Notes under the pieces: generated by a model
Told to the model about the DNA's origin: nothing
The model's input: the letters and a program-made list of their open reading frames with translations, nothing else
Databases searched by the model: none
Shown here: positions 1 to 11,007 of the stretch, in pieces
How positions within the stretch are numbered: position 1 is the stretch's first letter
How the letters are laid out: each line of letters starts with the position of its first letter
Made by a program: the position numbers and the translations under genes
NCBI GenBank assembly: GCA_016490735.1
Contig: JAEMWC010001606.1
Location: 1 to 64,000, forward strand
Reading direction: 5' to 3'
Length of the DNA: 64,000 nucleotides
From: Pachyseris speciosa
Lineage: Eukaryota > Cnidaria > Anthozoa > Scleractinia > Pachyseridae

Positions 1-26
1 TATTTTCATAGGCAGCTTATACTTAC

Positions 27-352
27 ATTCCTTTCACCACAGCTATTTCATACACATGCTGCGAGAAGATGACCGCCCTTCCCAAAGAAACTTGGACAGC
101 GAAATCCACGCTAACTGCAAACTGTTTCAAGTATTTGTCAGTGGGCTGGGTTCCATCGTATGGTACATAGATATAAGGGAAGACGCCATGGACGTGCAAA
201 CAAGATTTTTGTCCACTTGGGGTAGCGCCATAAATGCGAATCACAGGAACTTTGTCTGTTGTGGTTTCACGAAAAGCAGAGCTGCAGGCATCGAGATTGG
301 GAATTGGGGCAGCGGTGTAGAAATCACTGTTGACAATGCGTATAGAGAACAT
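27..352 (-). CDS. REV3L: DNA polymerase zeta catalytic subunit, first coding exon (partial gene)
   Basis: REV3L is the B-family polymerase subunit of Pol zeta, which extends from mismatched or damaged primer ends in nuclear translesion synthesis. The exon encodes the extreme N-terminus: it starts MFSIRIVNSDF and contains VPVIRIYGATPSGQKSCLH, FPYIYVPYDG and the run QHVYEIAVVKGM, the order found in animal REV3L N-termini. I place the start at the Met at 352 because family members begin MFS(V/I)RIV. An in-frame ATG 18 nt upstream (370) would add six residues. The exon ends at 27 in a perfect GTAAGT donor (phase 2), so the remaining exons lie left of the window. The plus-strand ORF over the same bases is a shadow. 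The gene points away from FOXO, 19 kb to the right. Confidence 0.92.
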
Positions 353-1500
353 TATTTGAGAAAGCGCCATGAAAATTATTTCAGCTGAAAAAGCTGGTTG
401 CTATTCGTCAAAAATTGCCGTGTGGACAAATTTTCCGCCATTTTGTTATTGATGCACTTGATTCGTCCCAGTGCTCTCTCTGTCTTTTTTGTCCACTTGC
501 GCAAAGCAACTGGTATCAAGATGAAAAAAGATCGCCTGATATCAGCTGATACAGTTAGCTAGCAGACGACACCTGCCGACAAGGCCATAGTAAGCTGAGT
601 TGGCTGTAGTTAAGGGGGCAATATACCTGAATATTAATGAAATAAGAAGTGAATTGATGAAAAAATTATAAAGGGAAAATAAATCACACACAAACACTCA
701 GAAAGTCCACTACAACGTGGGTGCATGCCAGGTTGAGGGCGGACTGTTTGGTGTTGTCCATCAATTTTTAACCTCCAAATTTAATTTTTAATCACCTTAA
801 AATCTTCATTTTTCTCACCATCCCTTACAATCACTCTCCCCTCCCACCTTCTCTTCTTCCTCACAAACAATGTAAAAATCGCCCCAAAACATCTGAGATA
901 TTTATGGGGTTATGCACTACCAAACCATGATGGCTTTTTTGGATTGCATGAAATCTCGAGAAGATAATAAGGAGAAAAGGTCAAAAGGTGACAAAAACGT
1001 AGCATTCAGGTGTAACTCCCCTTAAGAAACACTGTGCAAGATTGAGTAGAGCATTTTTTTATTATTCAACATACTGACAGCAATTGAACTGCAGAAAAGC
1101 TGGAGATGATTTTAATTCAACCATTTCCTCCCTCACGTCCCCTTACACGAAAGTATGTAGTGTACACATGTACATCTGGGATATCTGTCGTGTTCATTGA
1201 GTTTTGGCAGACAGTGATGCTACAATACGATGTGTTGAATGGTAATAACCATCAGAAGCGAATCACCCCGCCCATCTTTACCCGTATATGTTACAAATCC
1301 TGTATCGACTTCATCATCACAATTAAAACATTTTATAGCACGACCATCCTGGTGAGTGCAGTCCTAATAAATACTGCTAGTGACCTGTCAATATCTTGCA
1401 ATGTTAGGTCTTACTATAAGGCCCAATCCCGAAACGACTAACCGCCACTAAATAATACCCTACCTGGGGATCGAGAACCTCAAACACCATACCCTATCCC
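353..1500. other. REV3L upstream region and intergenic DNA
   Basis: The DNA just right of the REV3L start must hold its promoter and 5'UTR. I see no clear TATA box or initiator. From about 600 onward it is AT-rich without a convincing ORF; the small ORF at 1106-1441 has no recognisable family features. Confidence 0.4.
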
Positions 1501-1535
1501 GCCGCATATCCCTATATGCCCATATGCGGAGTACT

Positions 1536-1767
1536 CCCCCTCCTCCCACCCCCCCCCCCCCCCCCCCTTGCGGTGTCAGTACCATAATAGTCCCTCTCCA
1601 AGACATTAAAACAGTACTTCTTACAGGTAGGTTGTTCAATTCTCTAGAAGCTCTTCGTAACGACCACCATGACGGCATGAAATTTAGTGGTCTGATGCCA
1701 CTTACGTAAGGTTTTATTTGTGTGTGTGTGTGGGTGTGTGTGTGTGTGGTGTGTGTGTGTGTGTGTT
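1536..1767. repeat. Poly-C/pyrimidine tract and (GT)n microsatellite
   Basis: A pyrimidine block with a long uninterrupted C run lies at about 1536-1568. An imperfect TG/GT dinucleotide repeat lies at about 1720-1767. Both are simple-sequence DNA and explain the proline- and glycine-rich ORFs there. Confidence 0.85.
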
Positions 1768-4700
1768 TTTAAATGATCAGAAATAATTATTTTCAATTGG
1801 AGGGGGGAATTTAACGTGTAGAATTGTATTTTAACATTTTTTGCAAGATATAATGTATCTCGGTCTAAACTAAATTAAAAGTAGCTAAGGAAATGTGCTG
1901 CGAAAAGGGTTCTCAGATACTCTCGATCCCAGAGGTCATACCGGAAATGTGTCTTCTTGGGGTGTGCCCTGCGCATGGGTGGCAAGGCTGTGCTGACGCT
2001 TACCTCTTGTGTGCGTGGGAAGCCTGTTTTGACAGTGTTCCCTGCGTGGGTTGAGCGTGTACGAGAGGGTGTGCACGTAAGAATGCGTGGTGATGGACTT
2101 TGACATGGACGCACGCATGAACAATTAAAGCTACTTCGGTAAAATAAGGTATTTTTAGCATCTTTCTGAGCTTCCCAAGTGCGTTTTATTTTCGCGTGCG
2201 TTTTAAGTTGCGTTAATCTCGAAAGAAAACATTTCTTATTGAATAACAGGAATACGACACGAAATGCGTTCTGTGCACAAGCCAAGCTTTCGGCTGTGCT
2301 TTCTCTTTGTTTTCAAACGCTTCATTGACAATTAAACAATTGTACACAATAGAAGCCTTGTCTTCGTCTCCGTTAATTATCTGCATTGTACGTGGCACAA
2401 CTGAGCTTTCCTGAATATCATCACACCAGCTAGTTTTTGGCCTATTTTTAGCGAATTCAGTAAACTGTCAAGGGAATTAAAGGATATGGATTTCCTTCAG
2501 TGTGTAAACTTGTAAATAGAGTATTTGGTACATGCTATAACAGGGCTAAGATTTCAATGAAATCTTTTTGATCACAAATCATGATCGACTTAGAAACGAA
2601 TACAAGTGAAAAACTGTAAGTATTGCTAAACATATTAAGGACGGTACCACTTGAAACACAAGATGTTTCTGCACGGCCTATCTGACTCTGCGGGATTCAA
2701 GGCAGATCTTACTGAAAGGATACCAGAATGTTAACAGGTCACTCGGGCTAACCACACACTTTTTCAAAAGCAATTAGACACCAATAATTCTAAAAGGCTC
2801 TAGAATATACTAACATTTATACTGACATTTCCTCATTGAAGTGTAATTATCTAGATCTCTGAAAACTGATGTTCTATTCCCAATTTTTTTCCTTGAGTAA
2901 CCTATGCTGATTTATGCTAAGCCGCCGGATCCACTCTCCAGCTCGCCCCGTCGCCCAAAAATCTACCTTATACCGCCCTGGTCTCTTCATGCGAACAAAC
3001 AGAAGTGGCACTGTTTTTGAGAAAAATATACAGTTCATTACAATATGCGGGTGTCAATAAAAAAGTTACGTTTCCTAGTCAAGAGCTCATTTCGCTTTTT
3101 TAAGACGTTCCGATAACTAACCGAACCGATGACTGATATATGACGGAGAAAAGAACGGCAAAATTCTGCGACTTGATTCGTCCAAATTTAGCACGTTTTC
3201 ACCAGAGCGTTTTTCAATAGGCGTGAAACGTGCTTTGATGATGTCGTATTTACATCTCTTTTTGACCACTAATGTTAGCAATACTGATTACATAAGGGAC
3301 GAGGAAGCACTTAGAACCCACTCACGCTATCAAACAGCATGATGTCCACCCACGTACATTTATAAACAGATTGTAACATAATCGTTCTTACGGGGAAAAA
3401 GCCTGCTGCAGTGCATGTTCTGGTTCACTGAGCAAACCCACAGCAAACAGGGTTTATTTAAAATACAGCTTACAACTTAGGCCTTACTTGGACTTGTAAC
3501 TTGATCAATAACATCGATACTGATTTGTATAAAGTAGGCTCAACGTTTGTAATCTTGTCTTCCCGTTAGAAGCTACGTGACTGCAATGACTTTTAGATGT
3601 CGTTGTGTATGCACAAACAATTTTATATTAATATTTATTTAAAAGAGTGAGGCTATTAATTGAATTTTTCAGAGCAAGGCAGTTATACTTGACCAGCATT
3701 TCGATCGAATTTGCTTGTCTATTACTGAGATAAATGGTTAAGATGACTTAGGACAATAAAAGCAATCAAGTTAGAAACCGCAAACTGTATAAATAGCAAT
3801 TAAGTTTACTTTTATGTCATCGCAATATTCTTTCGTGATCAGTAAAAGAGGAAGTGCAAAAACCTCGAACTCGGATTTATCCTACCCAATTGCTGATTTT
3901 TTTTAGGCAACGTCATTTAAATTCTAAAATTAAATTATGCCACCACAAAGATCCTTTTTACTTTCTATACACCGCCGTGGTAAGACAAATCCAGTTGAAA
4001 GAAAGTTCATGTCGATATGTTTCCTTGTCTTGAGAAACACTGAGGTCTTCCTTAAATTCACCGCCCGCAACCTAAACTGAAAGGAATTCTAGCAAGCATG
4101 TGATCTGGAACACACTTGTTTTGCATGAATTTTCAATCGCCAATAATGAAATTAAAAGTGGTAGGAATATTCTGTTCTGACCTGTTCTTGTTCTACTGTG
4201 ATTCAGTTCTGTAACCTCTCAAGGAACTTCAACATGGCTGACATGTAAAAGTTTCGAGTAATCTTCTGGATGATACTCGGCAATGTTCGATAGATACCTT
4301 GGTGCTGAAAGATACCAACTGGGGAGCAGGGAGGGCGAAGAACAAGAACAACAACAACAACAACAATAACTAGAACAAGAAGACGAAGTGTCGATACATG
4401 GCGACATAAAAATGTTTGGTATCAAAAAGTAAGCAAGTAATTGTAAGTACGCTGGTATGTAAGTGGTAGAAGTAAGTAAGCAAATAACACGTTATTCAGT
4501 TAAGCACTTTATTCAGTTAAGCACAGTTGTACCAATGAGCCTTTAAGACGATGAAGACAACATAAATATAACAGTTGGTGAGTATGTTTGCTCGCCTGGT
4601 GCATATAACCTAAGGTAAGTAAAATATTGTCTGTAGTAACTAGTCAGAGCATATGTTAAAAAAAACCTTAATTAATGGTAATGGCTTAATATAGCGCACA

Positions 4701-4780
4701 TAGCACGTATCGATGATTGAATTTCAACTGGGCTATCACTGACTGACTGACATAACATATACCTGCTTTTAATGTATGCT
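1768..4780. other. Intergenic stretch without recognised genes
   Basis: AT-rich DNA. Small ORFs (for example 1875-2285 minus and 4219-4425 minus) show no family motifs, and the latter is driven by a CAA repeat. I see no exon with conserved coding features on either strand. Confidence 0.5.
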
Positions 4781-4784
4781 TTGA

Positions 4785-5344
4785 GTTATTATTATTATTT
4801 TTTTTAATAATAAAAATATTTTTTATTTAACAATTCATCCAATATTTACAAAAACAATAAATAATTGCCAAATTATTAAGTTACGAATTATGAGAAATAA
4901 TTTTATTATTATTATTATTATTATTAATATTATTATTATTATTATTATTATTATCTCCACAATTAAGGGGATTTCATTGATGACTGCCGCTTAAACAATT
5001 GCCAAGCGTGTGCCCACTAATTTTAGAAAGTGAGCTTGTAAATTAGTATTTTAGGATCTTTTTAATATTTTTATTTCATCAAAAGTTTTGCCTATGATAG
5101 GATGATAGTGCGTCCGCTAACGTTTCTTGACTTTAACACTTTTTTTTCTCACCAGTATTTTTTTTATCTTTGTAAAAAGTTGTTGTATAATGGTGATAAT
5201 AGTAGTACAGGCGTCCTGTAGTAATATTAATAGCAATTATTATAATTAATGAAATTTCAGTTTTTATATTTTTTTACCAGTATTTATCCTTGTAAATGGT
5301 GTTGTTATTGACATTCTTAAATAAAGCTATGATTATTGTGAAAA

Positions 5345-5391
<47 letters not shown>

Positions 5392-5580
5392 GTGTTTAAT
5401 TCACTTTTCAGTTGAAATTATTATTATATCCAGGGAAAGTCCATGTTCTAATAAAATAAAGATACATGTAAATATATTTTTTATCATACCTTCTGTAATT
5501 ACTGTAAATATTTTGAAGTAGAAATAAAGTCTGTTATTATATTTAGTTTTTATTTTTATTTTTATTTTTATTATTATGCC
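4785..5580. repeat. AT-rich region with two (ATT)n microsatellites
   Basis: ATT trinucleotide runs occur at about 4903-4952 and 5344-5392. TTTTTA-type repeats lie at about 5540-5575, within generally AT-rich sequence. No gene is visible. Confidence 0.85.
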
Positions 5581-5699
5581 ATTCACTTTCGTGACTCTCG
5601 TCAATAATGGACGGGCCGGCTGCTTGTGCGGCCAACAACAACAGCCTTTATTTACACACGATAGTGATTAAAGCAATAGATTTGCTTGTGGGGTCGTGT

Positions 5700-6113
5700 C
5701 AGGGGCACCCAATGACAATTTTCGGTAGATATCTGTTCGGTGGAGGGTAATTCGCCTTGCGCTTTCGGCATCGATGCACTCGGATTTTCGTAACTAAAAC
5801 GTGGCCTAAAAGATTCGCAATGGGAAAATCATAGCCCCTGAGGTTTTCGGAAGGGTTGTAATTGCTGTTTTTGGCAGTCAAAAACGTCAGCTAGCATTTT
5901 CGGGAAGAAAATAGCTCCCTAGAACAGCTTACATTTTTTCAAAGGAAGATTTTGTTCCCTAATATTTTCGGGTAATTAAAATTTCAGCTAGGAAATCCGA
6001 ACAGATGAACTTCTTCTAGCTTGTGAAAACATCGCTTTAAACAGACTTCAAACACCATACGGTACTTATTTATTCTACAGCTTTTGGTTGATTTAGCTCG
6101 TTTGGTGCCCTTG
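5700..6113. mobile_element. Non-autonomous DNA transposon, CAGGGGCACCC family, copy 1
   Basis: Terminal inverted repeats begin CAGGGGCACCCAA on the left and end in a slightly mutated complement on the right (414 bp). The element is flanked by the direct repeat TCGTGT at 5694-5699 and 6114-6119, a 6-bp target-site duplication. The same element, also with a 6-bp duplication, is at 25157-25594, which confirms the boundaries. It has no transposase; ORFs inside are spurious. I do not assign a superfamily, although 6 bp is an uncommon duplication length. Confidence 0.8.
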
Positions 6114-6397
6114 TCGTGTATCTATATAAGAATTAAAAACATGCATTAAAACTGATTTAAAAATTAATAGTAATTATATACATATCCTTTTACATTACTT
6201 AATCTTAAAATCCCTTAATTTCTTCCTTTGCGATTGAATGGAGGTTGTATTAAAATTTAATTGTTTAATAAAATCGCCTCTTCTATAGCTAATTTTATTT
6301 ATAAAATAGCTTTAAATTGTCAGTATAGTAGCTGGATGCAATGTTCCAAAGTACAGAAAGTACAGCACCTCGATAGCTGATCGAGTTTTTTATGTCA

Positions 6398-6874
6398 ATT
6401 GGCCATGTTCTAAACGAGTAAGGGCCTGGGAACGAATCTAAACTTCATTGAAAATCAATGGCATTAAACTAAATCGATTCTCACATGAAAGGGTACCTTA
6501 AAATTAGTACTTTCAGCAAGCTTGAGTATGTTTGGTCGAAAAGTCACCAGTTGACATGCATTTAGATCTTTAAAAAATCCCATACAATCAAAAAATTTGA
6601 TTTTCCCATTATCCCAGAGTCTCTCCTGGCGACTAACCGCTAGTTCCACTAGTTACCTCTATTTCGGAAAGTTTGTCCCTCTAAACCATACAATAGTCTC
6701 TAATTTTCACAATTTTCAAAAGCTTTTGTTTCAGCTCCAATTCAACTGAACAGCATCAAAGTTGGTTAGGTGACCATTTTTGAGATGCTCTTTCATGCAG
6801 TGTAAACATTTTTTTCTAATCACTAAATTTCAAAACTCATTCCCAGGCCCTCACTCGTTTAGAACATGGCCAAT
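6398..6874. mobile_element. Foldback/MITE with ATTGGCCATG termini
   Basis: The left end ATTGGCCATGTTCTAAACGA is repeated in inverted orientation at about 6840-6874, with roughly 36 bp of near-perfect complementarity that includes AGGGCCTGGGAA. The inner part (about 6590-6645) matches, in reverse, part of the element at 7068-7288. No target duplication is clear. Non-coding. Confidence 0.65.
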
Positions 6875-7067
6875 ACGAACAAAATCGCGGCGTTACGAGT
6901 TGTTACCTCTTCAGGTGATATTTTGTGTCATTTTGTTTTATCATGCCGGAGAGTAGTGCCGGAGTTCTTCCACTAGTTATGTTATAGAAGAGCTTCATTT
7001 AGGGCGAGTTTGTAAATATGAAAAATCGATGCAGTATACTGAATCTGACGGTGTAGACGGTGTATCC

Positions 7068-7288
7068 CCAATCTCGTTCCCAGAGTCCTCAGGCTCTTTG
7101 GCCAGCGGTTAGTCGCCAGGAGAGATTCTGGGATAATGGGAAAAATCAAATTTTTTGATTGGCTGGCCCGTAACGGCTTCCATTGTTTTACCCCAGATTT
7201 TCTGGGAAAATGGCGGCCATTATCCCAGAGTCTCTCCGGGCGTCCACCCTCTGACCAAGCAGCCCGAGGACTCTGGGTACGAGATTGG
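7068..7288. mobile_element. MITE with CCAATCTCG termini
   Basis: The 23-bp inverted ends CCAATCTCGTTCCCAGAGTC and its complement (one mismatch) bound a 221-bp element. Flanks TGTATCC and TGTATTCC look like an imperfect 7-8 bp target duplication, suggestive of hAT. A shortened relative lies at 61361-61422. ORFs at 7136-7396 and 7155-7367 run over this element and the adjoining flank and are spurious. Confidence 0.65.
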
Positions 7289-7744
7289 TGTATTCCAAGG
7301 AAGGTGGCCGAGATCAGTGCTGCTCTGCGGTGTAAGACTTCTAGGGACTGTTTTATTAGCTGCCTGATCCATGTTATTGCAACCTCCCCAGGTTAGAATG
7401 CCGTAAGTCATGGAGGGAAGAATGATCTTACAAATCCAAGGCCGCAGTTTTGCCCAGAAATAAACTCTTCTTCCTCCAACCATAATTTTGAACGACCAGC
7501 CTGTGAAGTAGAGAGAGATTTTTTAAATCATGCCCAAATGAACACGATGGGAGAGACCTGGCCAGAATTAACAGACAAGACTTAAAGCAAGGGATTTCCG
7601 TTACTGATATCCGGCCTTTTCTCGGACCGTTATTTCTCGTTTAACATTTGCTCTGTCAGCAGTAAGGGCAAACTTTTTCCCACCACAAAGAACGTCTAAA
7701 CAGGGCCAAGAGATCAGCAAAATGTGAAAATAAAAAGATATTTA

Positions 7745-7900
7745 CATACAACTTCAACTTCAACTTTATTTCAGTAAAAAAAAAAAAAATCTTACAATTG
7801 ATTGGCCCGCAAAATAGCAATTGCTAATCTAGGCGGCCCAGCGGAAAAAGAAATTAAAATGAAAAGAAAAGAAAAGAAAGGAAGGAAGGGATAATATTTT
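7745..7900 (-). repeat. Probable 3' end of a LINE-type retroelement
   Basis: Read on the minus strand the segment ends with an AATAAA-type signal followed by TTGAAG repeats, a typical non-LTR 3' tail. The plus strand shows the A13 run near 7777-7790. There is no coding remnant. This is an inference from the tail structure only. Confidence 0.35.
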
Positions 7901-8001
7901 AAGTTACAATAATTCACATTTTTATCATTGTTTTATTTTAATTACCATTGCATCTAAGGAAAAACACGCAAAGGAAATTTACGGAGAGCGGAAAGCATAT
8001 A

Positions 8002-8002
<1 letters not shown>

Positions 8003-8033
<31 letters not shown>

Positions 8034-8203
8034 TCGAACTCAATTTATTTTGGATTTGCTTCGTACAACGGCTGCTCAGTGTTTTGATTACGGCACCCGA
8101 CGACTCTGAGTAAGAGATTGGGCAACAGCTTTTTATTCCACGGAATTAAATTCGACGTCGGAAACGAGTCGTTCTGGAGTCGTGCGACAGTCGAGCCAGC
8201 TTA

Positions 8204-8235
<32 letters not shown>
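8003..8235. mobile_element. PIF/Harbinger-type MITE
   Basis: Perfect inverted ends of about 31 bp, starting GGCCTGTTTCAAACGTCGTG, bound a 233-bp element flanked by TAA on both sides (8000-8002 and 8236-8238). A 3-bp TWA duplication with GGCC-starting termini is the hallmark of PIF/Harbinger elements. No transposase remains. Confidence 0.82.
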
Positions 8236-8236
<1 letters not shown>

Positions 8237-8388
8237 AATTTATACAATATGAATTACTTAACTGTTGAACCAACTTTTTAAATTATCAATGGCGTCGCAA
8301 TACAGTCATTTTCTCTTTTTAAAATATCGGAAAGCAATTCGTGAATACATACTTAATTATCCTCTCTCCAACGGGGCTTTTCAGGGAT

Positions 8389-8748
8389 AATTTACAACAC
8401 TGGGCGGGGGACTTTCCTAGACTGCTTGTGCAGTTTATAATTAATGAAAGTAACAAATGAGTGCCCCCGTAATGTGAATATCGAATTAGAACAGACACTA
8501 GGGGTGGTCACAGCCAAAGTTTTCTTACGTCCCTAGTGGTTCTTTTACGTCCCACAAAATCAGATTGAGTGAAAGTATTGTGGGACGGGACCTATGGTTT
8601 ATCGTCCTTATCCGAGAAGACTAGAAAGGTTAACCGTTTGTAGGCAGCACTTTCTCCTCGATTATGATTAAAGACCCTGAGTGTTGGTCCGGCCGGAATT
8701 TGAACCTGCGACCTCCCGCACGGTAGTCCGGTGTTTTAATTGAGAGAT
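8389..8748 (-). mobile_element. tRNA-derived SINE, minus-strand copy
   Basis: On the minus strand the element begins with a tRNA-like head: A-box-like part near 8735, and B-box region GGTTCAAATTCCGGCCGGACC-like near 8690-8705. It continues with the same body as the plus-strand copy at 33389-33822, including the TTTCTCCTC, CTAGTCTTCTCGGATAAGGA and CCACTAGGGACG segments. The 3' end near 8389 lacks the ATT tail of the other copy. This is a pol III-type retroelement, not a gene. Confidence 0.78.
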
Positions 8749-8857
8749 ACCCTTGCCTTCTATTACAAAGTGTAAAGTTTTAGACAGTTGAAATCACAAT
8801 TCACTTTTATTAGCTATTTGACGTTTGACAATCATGACTTCGCAAAACCTGACTGAG

Positions 8858-8968
8858 AGTAGTCTAAATTTCAGCCGTTTCCTCCCCCGAACCAAAGGGG
8901 GCGCGGGGGAGAGAGTTTCTCTCCACCCGTGGGTTAGGGGGAGGAAACGGCTGAAATTCAGACTATAC
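8858..8968. repeat. Long perfect foldback hairpin
   Basis: About 26 nt around TTTCAGCCGTTTCCTCCCCC (near 8870) are complementary to the sequence near 8937-8965, with a GC-rich loop. It resembles the core of a small foldback transposon. No target duplication was identified. Confidence 0.7.
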
Positions 8969-9962
8969 TGAGAAAGAAACCACACAGGACTGAGTCAGGT
9001 TTAAGGCCTGCACGTAGATCAATACATTGTCTCATTCCTATGTGTGTGCGTGTGTTTTGTGTAAGCAAACAGGTGAAGCAAGGTTACTTCCTGAATATAG
9101 CTTATCATCACTGCCATCGATTGTCGTTTCATCCTTATCGGTTTCGAGTTTATACAGATCAATTTGAACCAATCCAACTCGTCATCTTTTGCACATAATA
9201 AACTAAAAACCTAAAAAACTAAAAAACCAAATAGGCAATTTTAGTCACCAGACGGGGATTAAGCCTCTGTTTAAAGATTCTTTCCAAAGTCCAAACCTCG
9301 CGTGCTCTGCGCTATCTACGCACGTGAGCTTTGGACCCTAATCTCACGGATTAATTGTAAATACTATACTTGAATCGGGGCGTGTGTTAACTGCCGCATT
9401 CTCTCACGTACTTGATCCAGCATGTTGCGTGTCGCACATGCCACAGGTGTCAGAAGTCGTGCTTAGTTGGCACGTACATTTTTTCCCCGGCTTTTGTTTT
9501 CTTAAAATTACTTAAATTACTCAAGTTCTCTTGTCTTTATTAACAGTTTCCGCAAAGAGAGTAATTATTCCTGGAGAAGGCCGGTCTTTTGGTTTATTAC
9601 CTTGTTAAAAAGCGGGATAATAGTGACATGTATATTTTAGCAGCTCTTTTACGTCAATCAGTCGTCGTGAATTAAACTCCCGAGGGAGTAATAGTATAGG
9701 GTCATGATACTGTCAGGTGATTTTTATTTTTAACATGCACCTGTAATTAATTCAGGGCAAGAGAGAGGTTTTTTTACTCCGTCCGCGCGGAACCAGACGG
9801 AAGCCAAAAAATAAATAAATAAACGATGAAATCGAATATATTGGAGATTTCAAGAGTGTTGGTTTGTGAAATGATCGACATAATTATGTTACTTCTGTCC
9901 CACAGTTCAGGTCAGCTTATTCACACTTATCCAAACATAATATTAGCGTACAAGAATAGAAA

Positions 9963-10998
9963 TAGCCTACGTGTAGCCGTACCCACCCCCGAGGAAAACC
10001 TGGGAGGAGGGAACGTCTACGAAAAGCTGACACAAATCGTGTTATGTGACGTCACTCTTTTGCATGAAAATATATAATGGTTTCTCATAGGTTAATCGCA
10101 TTGATCAATACTTTCGAGAACACTGATTGGCCGAAACGGATCTCGTTCGTATTCTTGAAGAAACGTGACTATGGCGGACGGAGAGCCACACGAACTAAAG
10201 TGGAGTCTAACGCAGCTATAAATGAGGTTTGCGGCATTATGGATTTGAGAAATTCCACGAAGAGCAACAAAAACCCATAGCTTTGTGTTTTGATGGTGTC
10301 CGTGTTTCATTGCTAACTGGCTATGGAAAAGCCATTAAATTTCTGGCGATGCCAGTGATCGCATCGCTTCTTTGGAAGAAACCTTGTACCTTGTGATCAT
10401 CATATCATCACTGACAGTGCTCATAGAAGATCAGATCCAATATTTGAATGATCTGGGATTGAAAGAGATCGCGCTAACCAAAGATTCGAAGATAATATCA
10501 TCGAATGAGTCATGACTGGTGAATATCCGCACGTGTATGGGTCACCAGCCGAGTGGAGAAGGAAAAGGTATTGAAGGGACGTGCAGGTTCTTCAAATTCA
10601 CGCTTTCTGAGAGCGGCTCCTTCGGCTGAAAAACAAGGCCAACTTTCTCCAAACTTTAAATTCTGTCTCTTCCTGAGGAGACCATGTAAACGAAGAATTT
10701 GCAAGCGCGATGTTGACATCGAAGATTGTCTTCTTGCTTTTGACCAAAAATCGCTCGTAATCCTTTTCAATATCTTTAAACACAGTATACATTTACTGAC
10801 TAGCAAATGCGTTCGAAAGAATAGAAATTTACGCGGCCTTTGACGTTTGTCTACTCGAGTAAACAGAAAATATAATGTTATTTACATAACTTGCATGAAT
10901 TACTGTGACGTCACGTAACACGATTCGTGTCAGCTTTTCGTAGACGTTCCCTCCTCCCCAGTTTTTCCTCGGGGGTGGGTACGGCTACACGTAGGCTA
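9963..10998. mobile_element. Mutator-like (MULE) non-autonomous element with long terminal inverted repeats
   Basis: Inverted termini over 100 bp long begin TAGCCTACGTGTAGCCGTAC and run through TGACGTCA. They bound 1036 bp. The 9-bp direct repeat GAATAGAAA flanks the element at 9954-9962 and 10999-11007. Long termini with a 9-bp duplication are typical of MULEs. Inner ORFs (for example 10553-10843 plus) show no recognisable transposase, so it appears non-autonomous. It shares the TAGCC terminus and a similar duplication with the elements at 52877 and 61612. Confidence 0.85.
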
Positions 10999-11007
10999 GA
11001 ATAGAAA

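Noticed and set aside
56..388. Plus-strand 110-aa ORF opposite REV3L
   Set aside because: Antisense shadow of the REV3L exon; its composition mirrors the conserved minus-strand protein.
7136..7483. Three ORFs of 70-87 aa
   Set aside because: They lie over an inverted-repeat MITE and its flank; their apparent openness reflects the repeat, not a gene.
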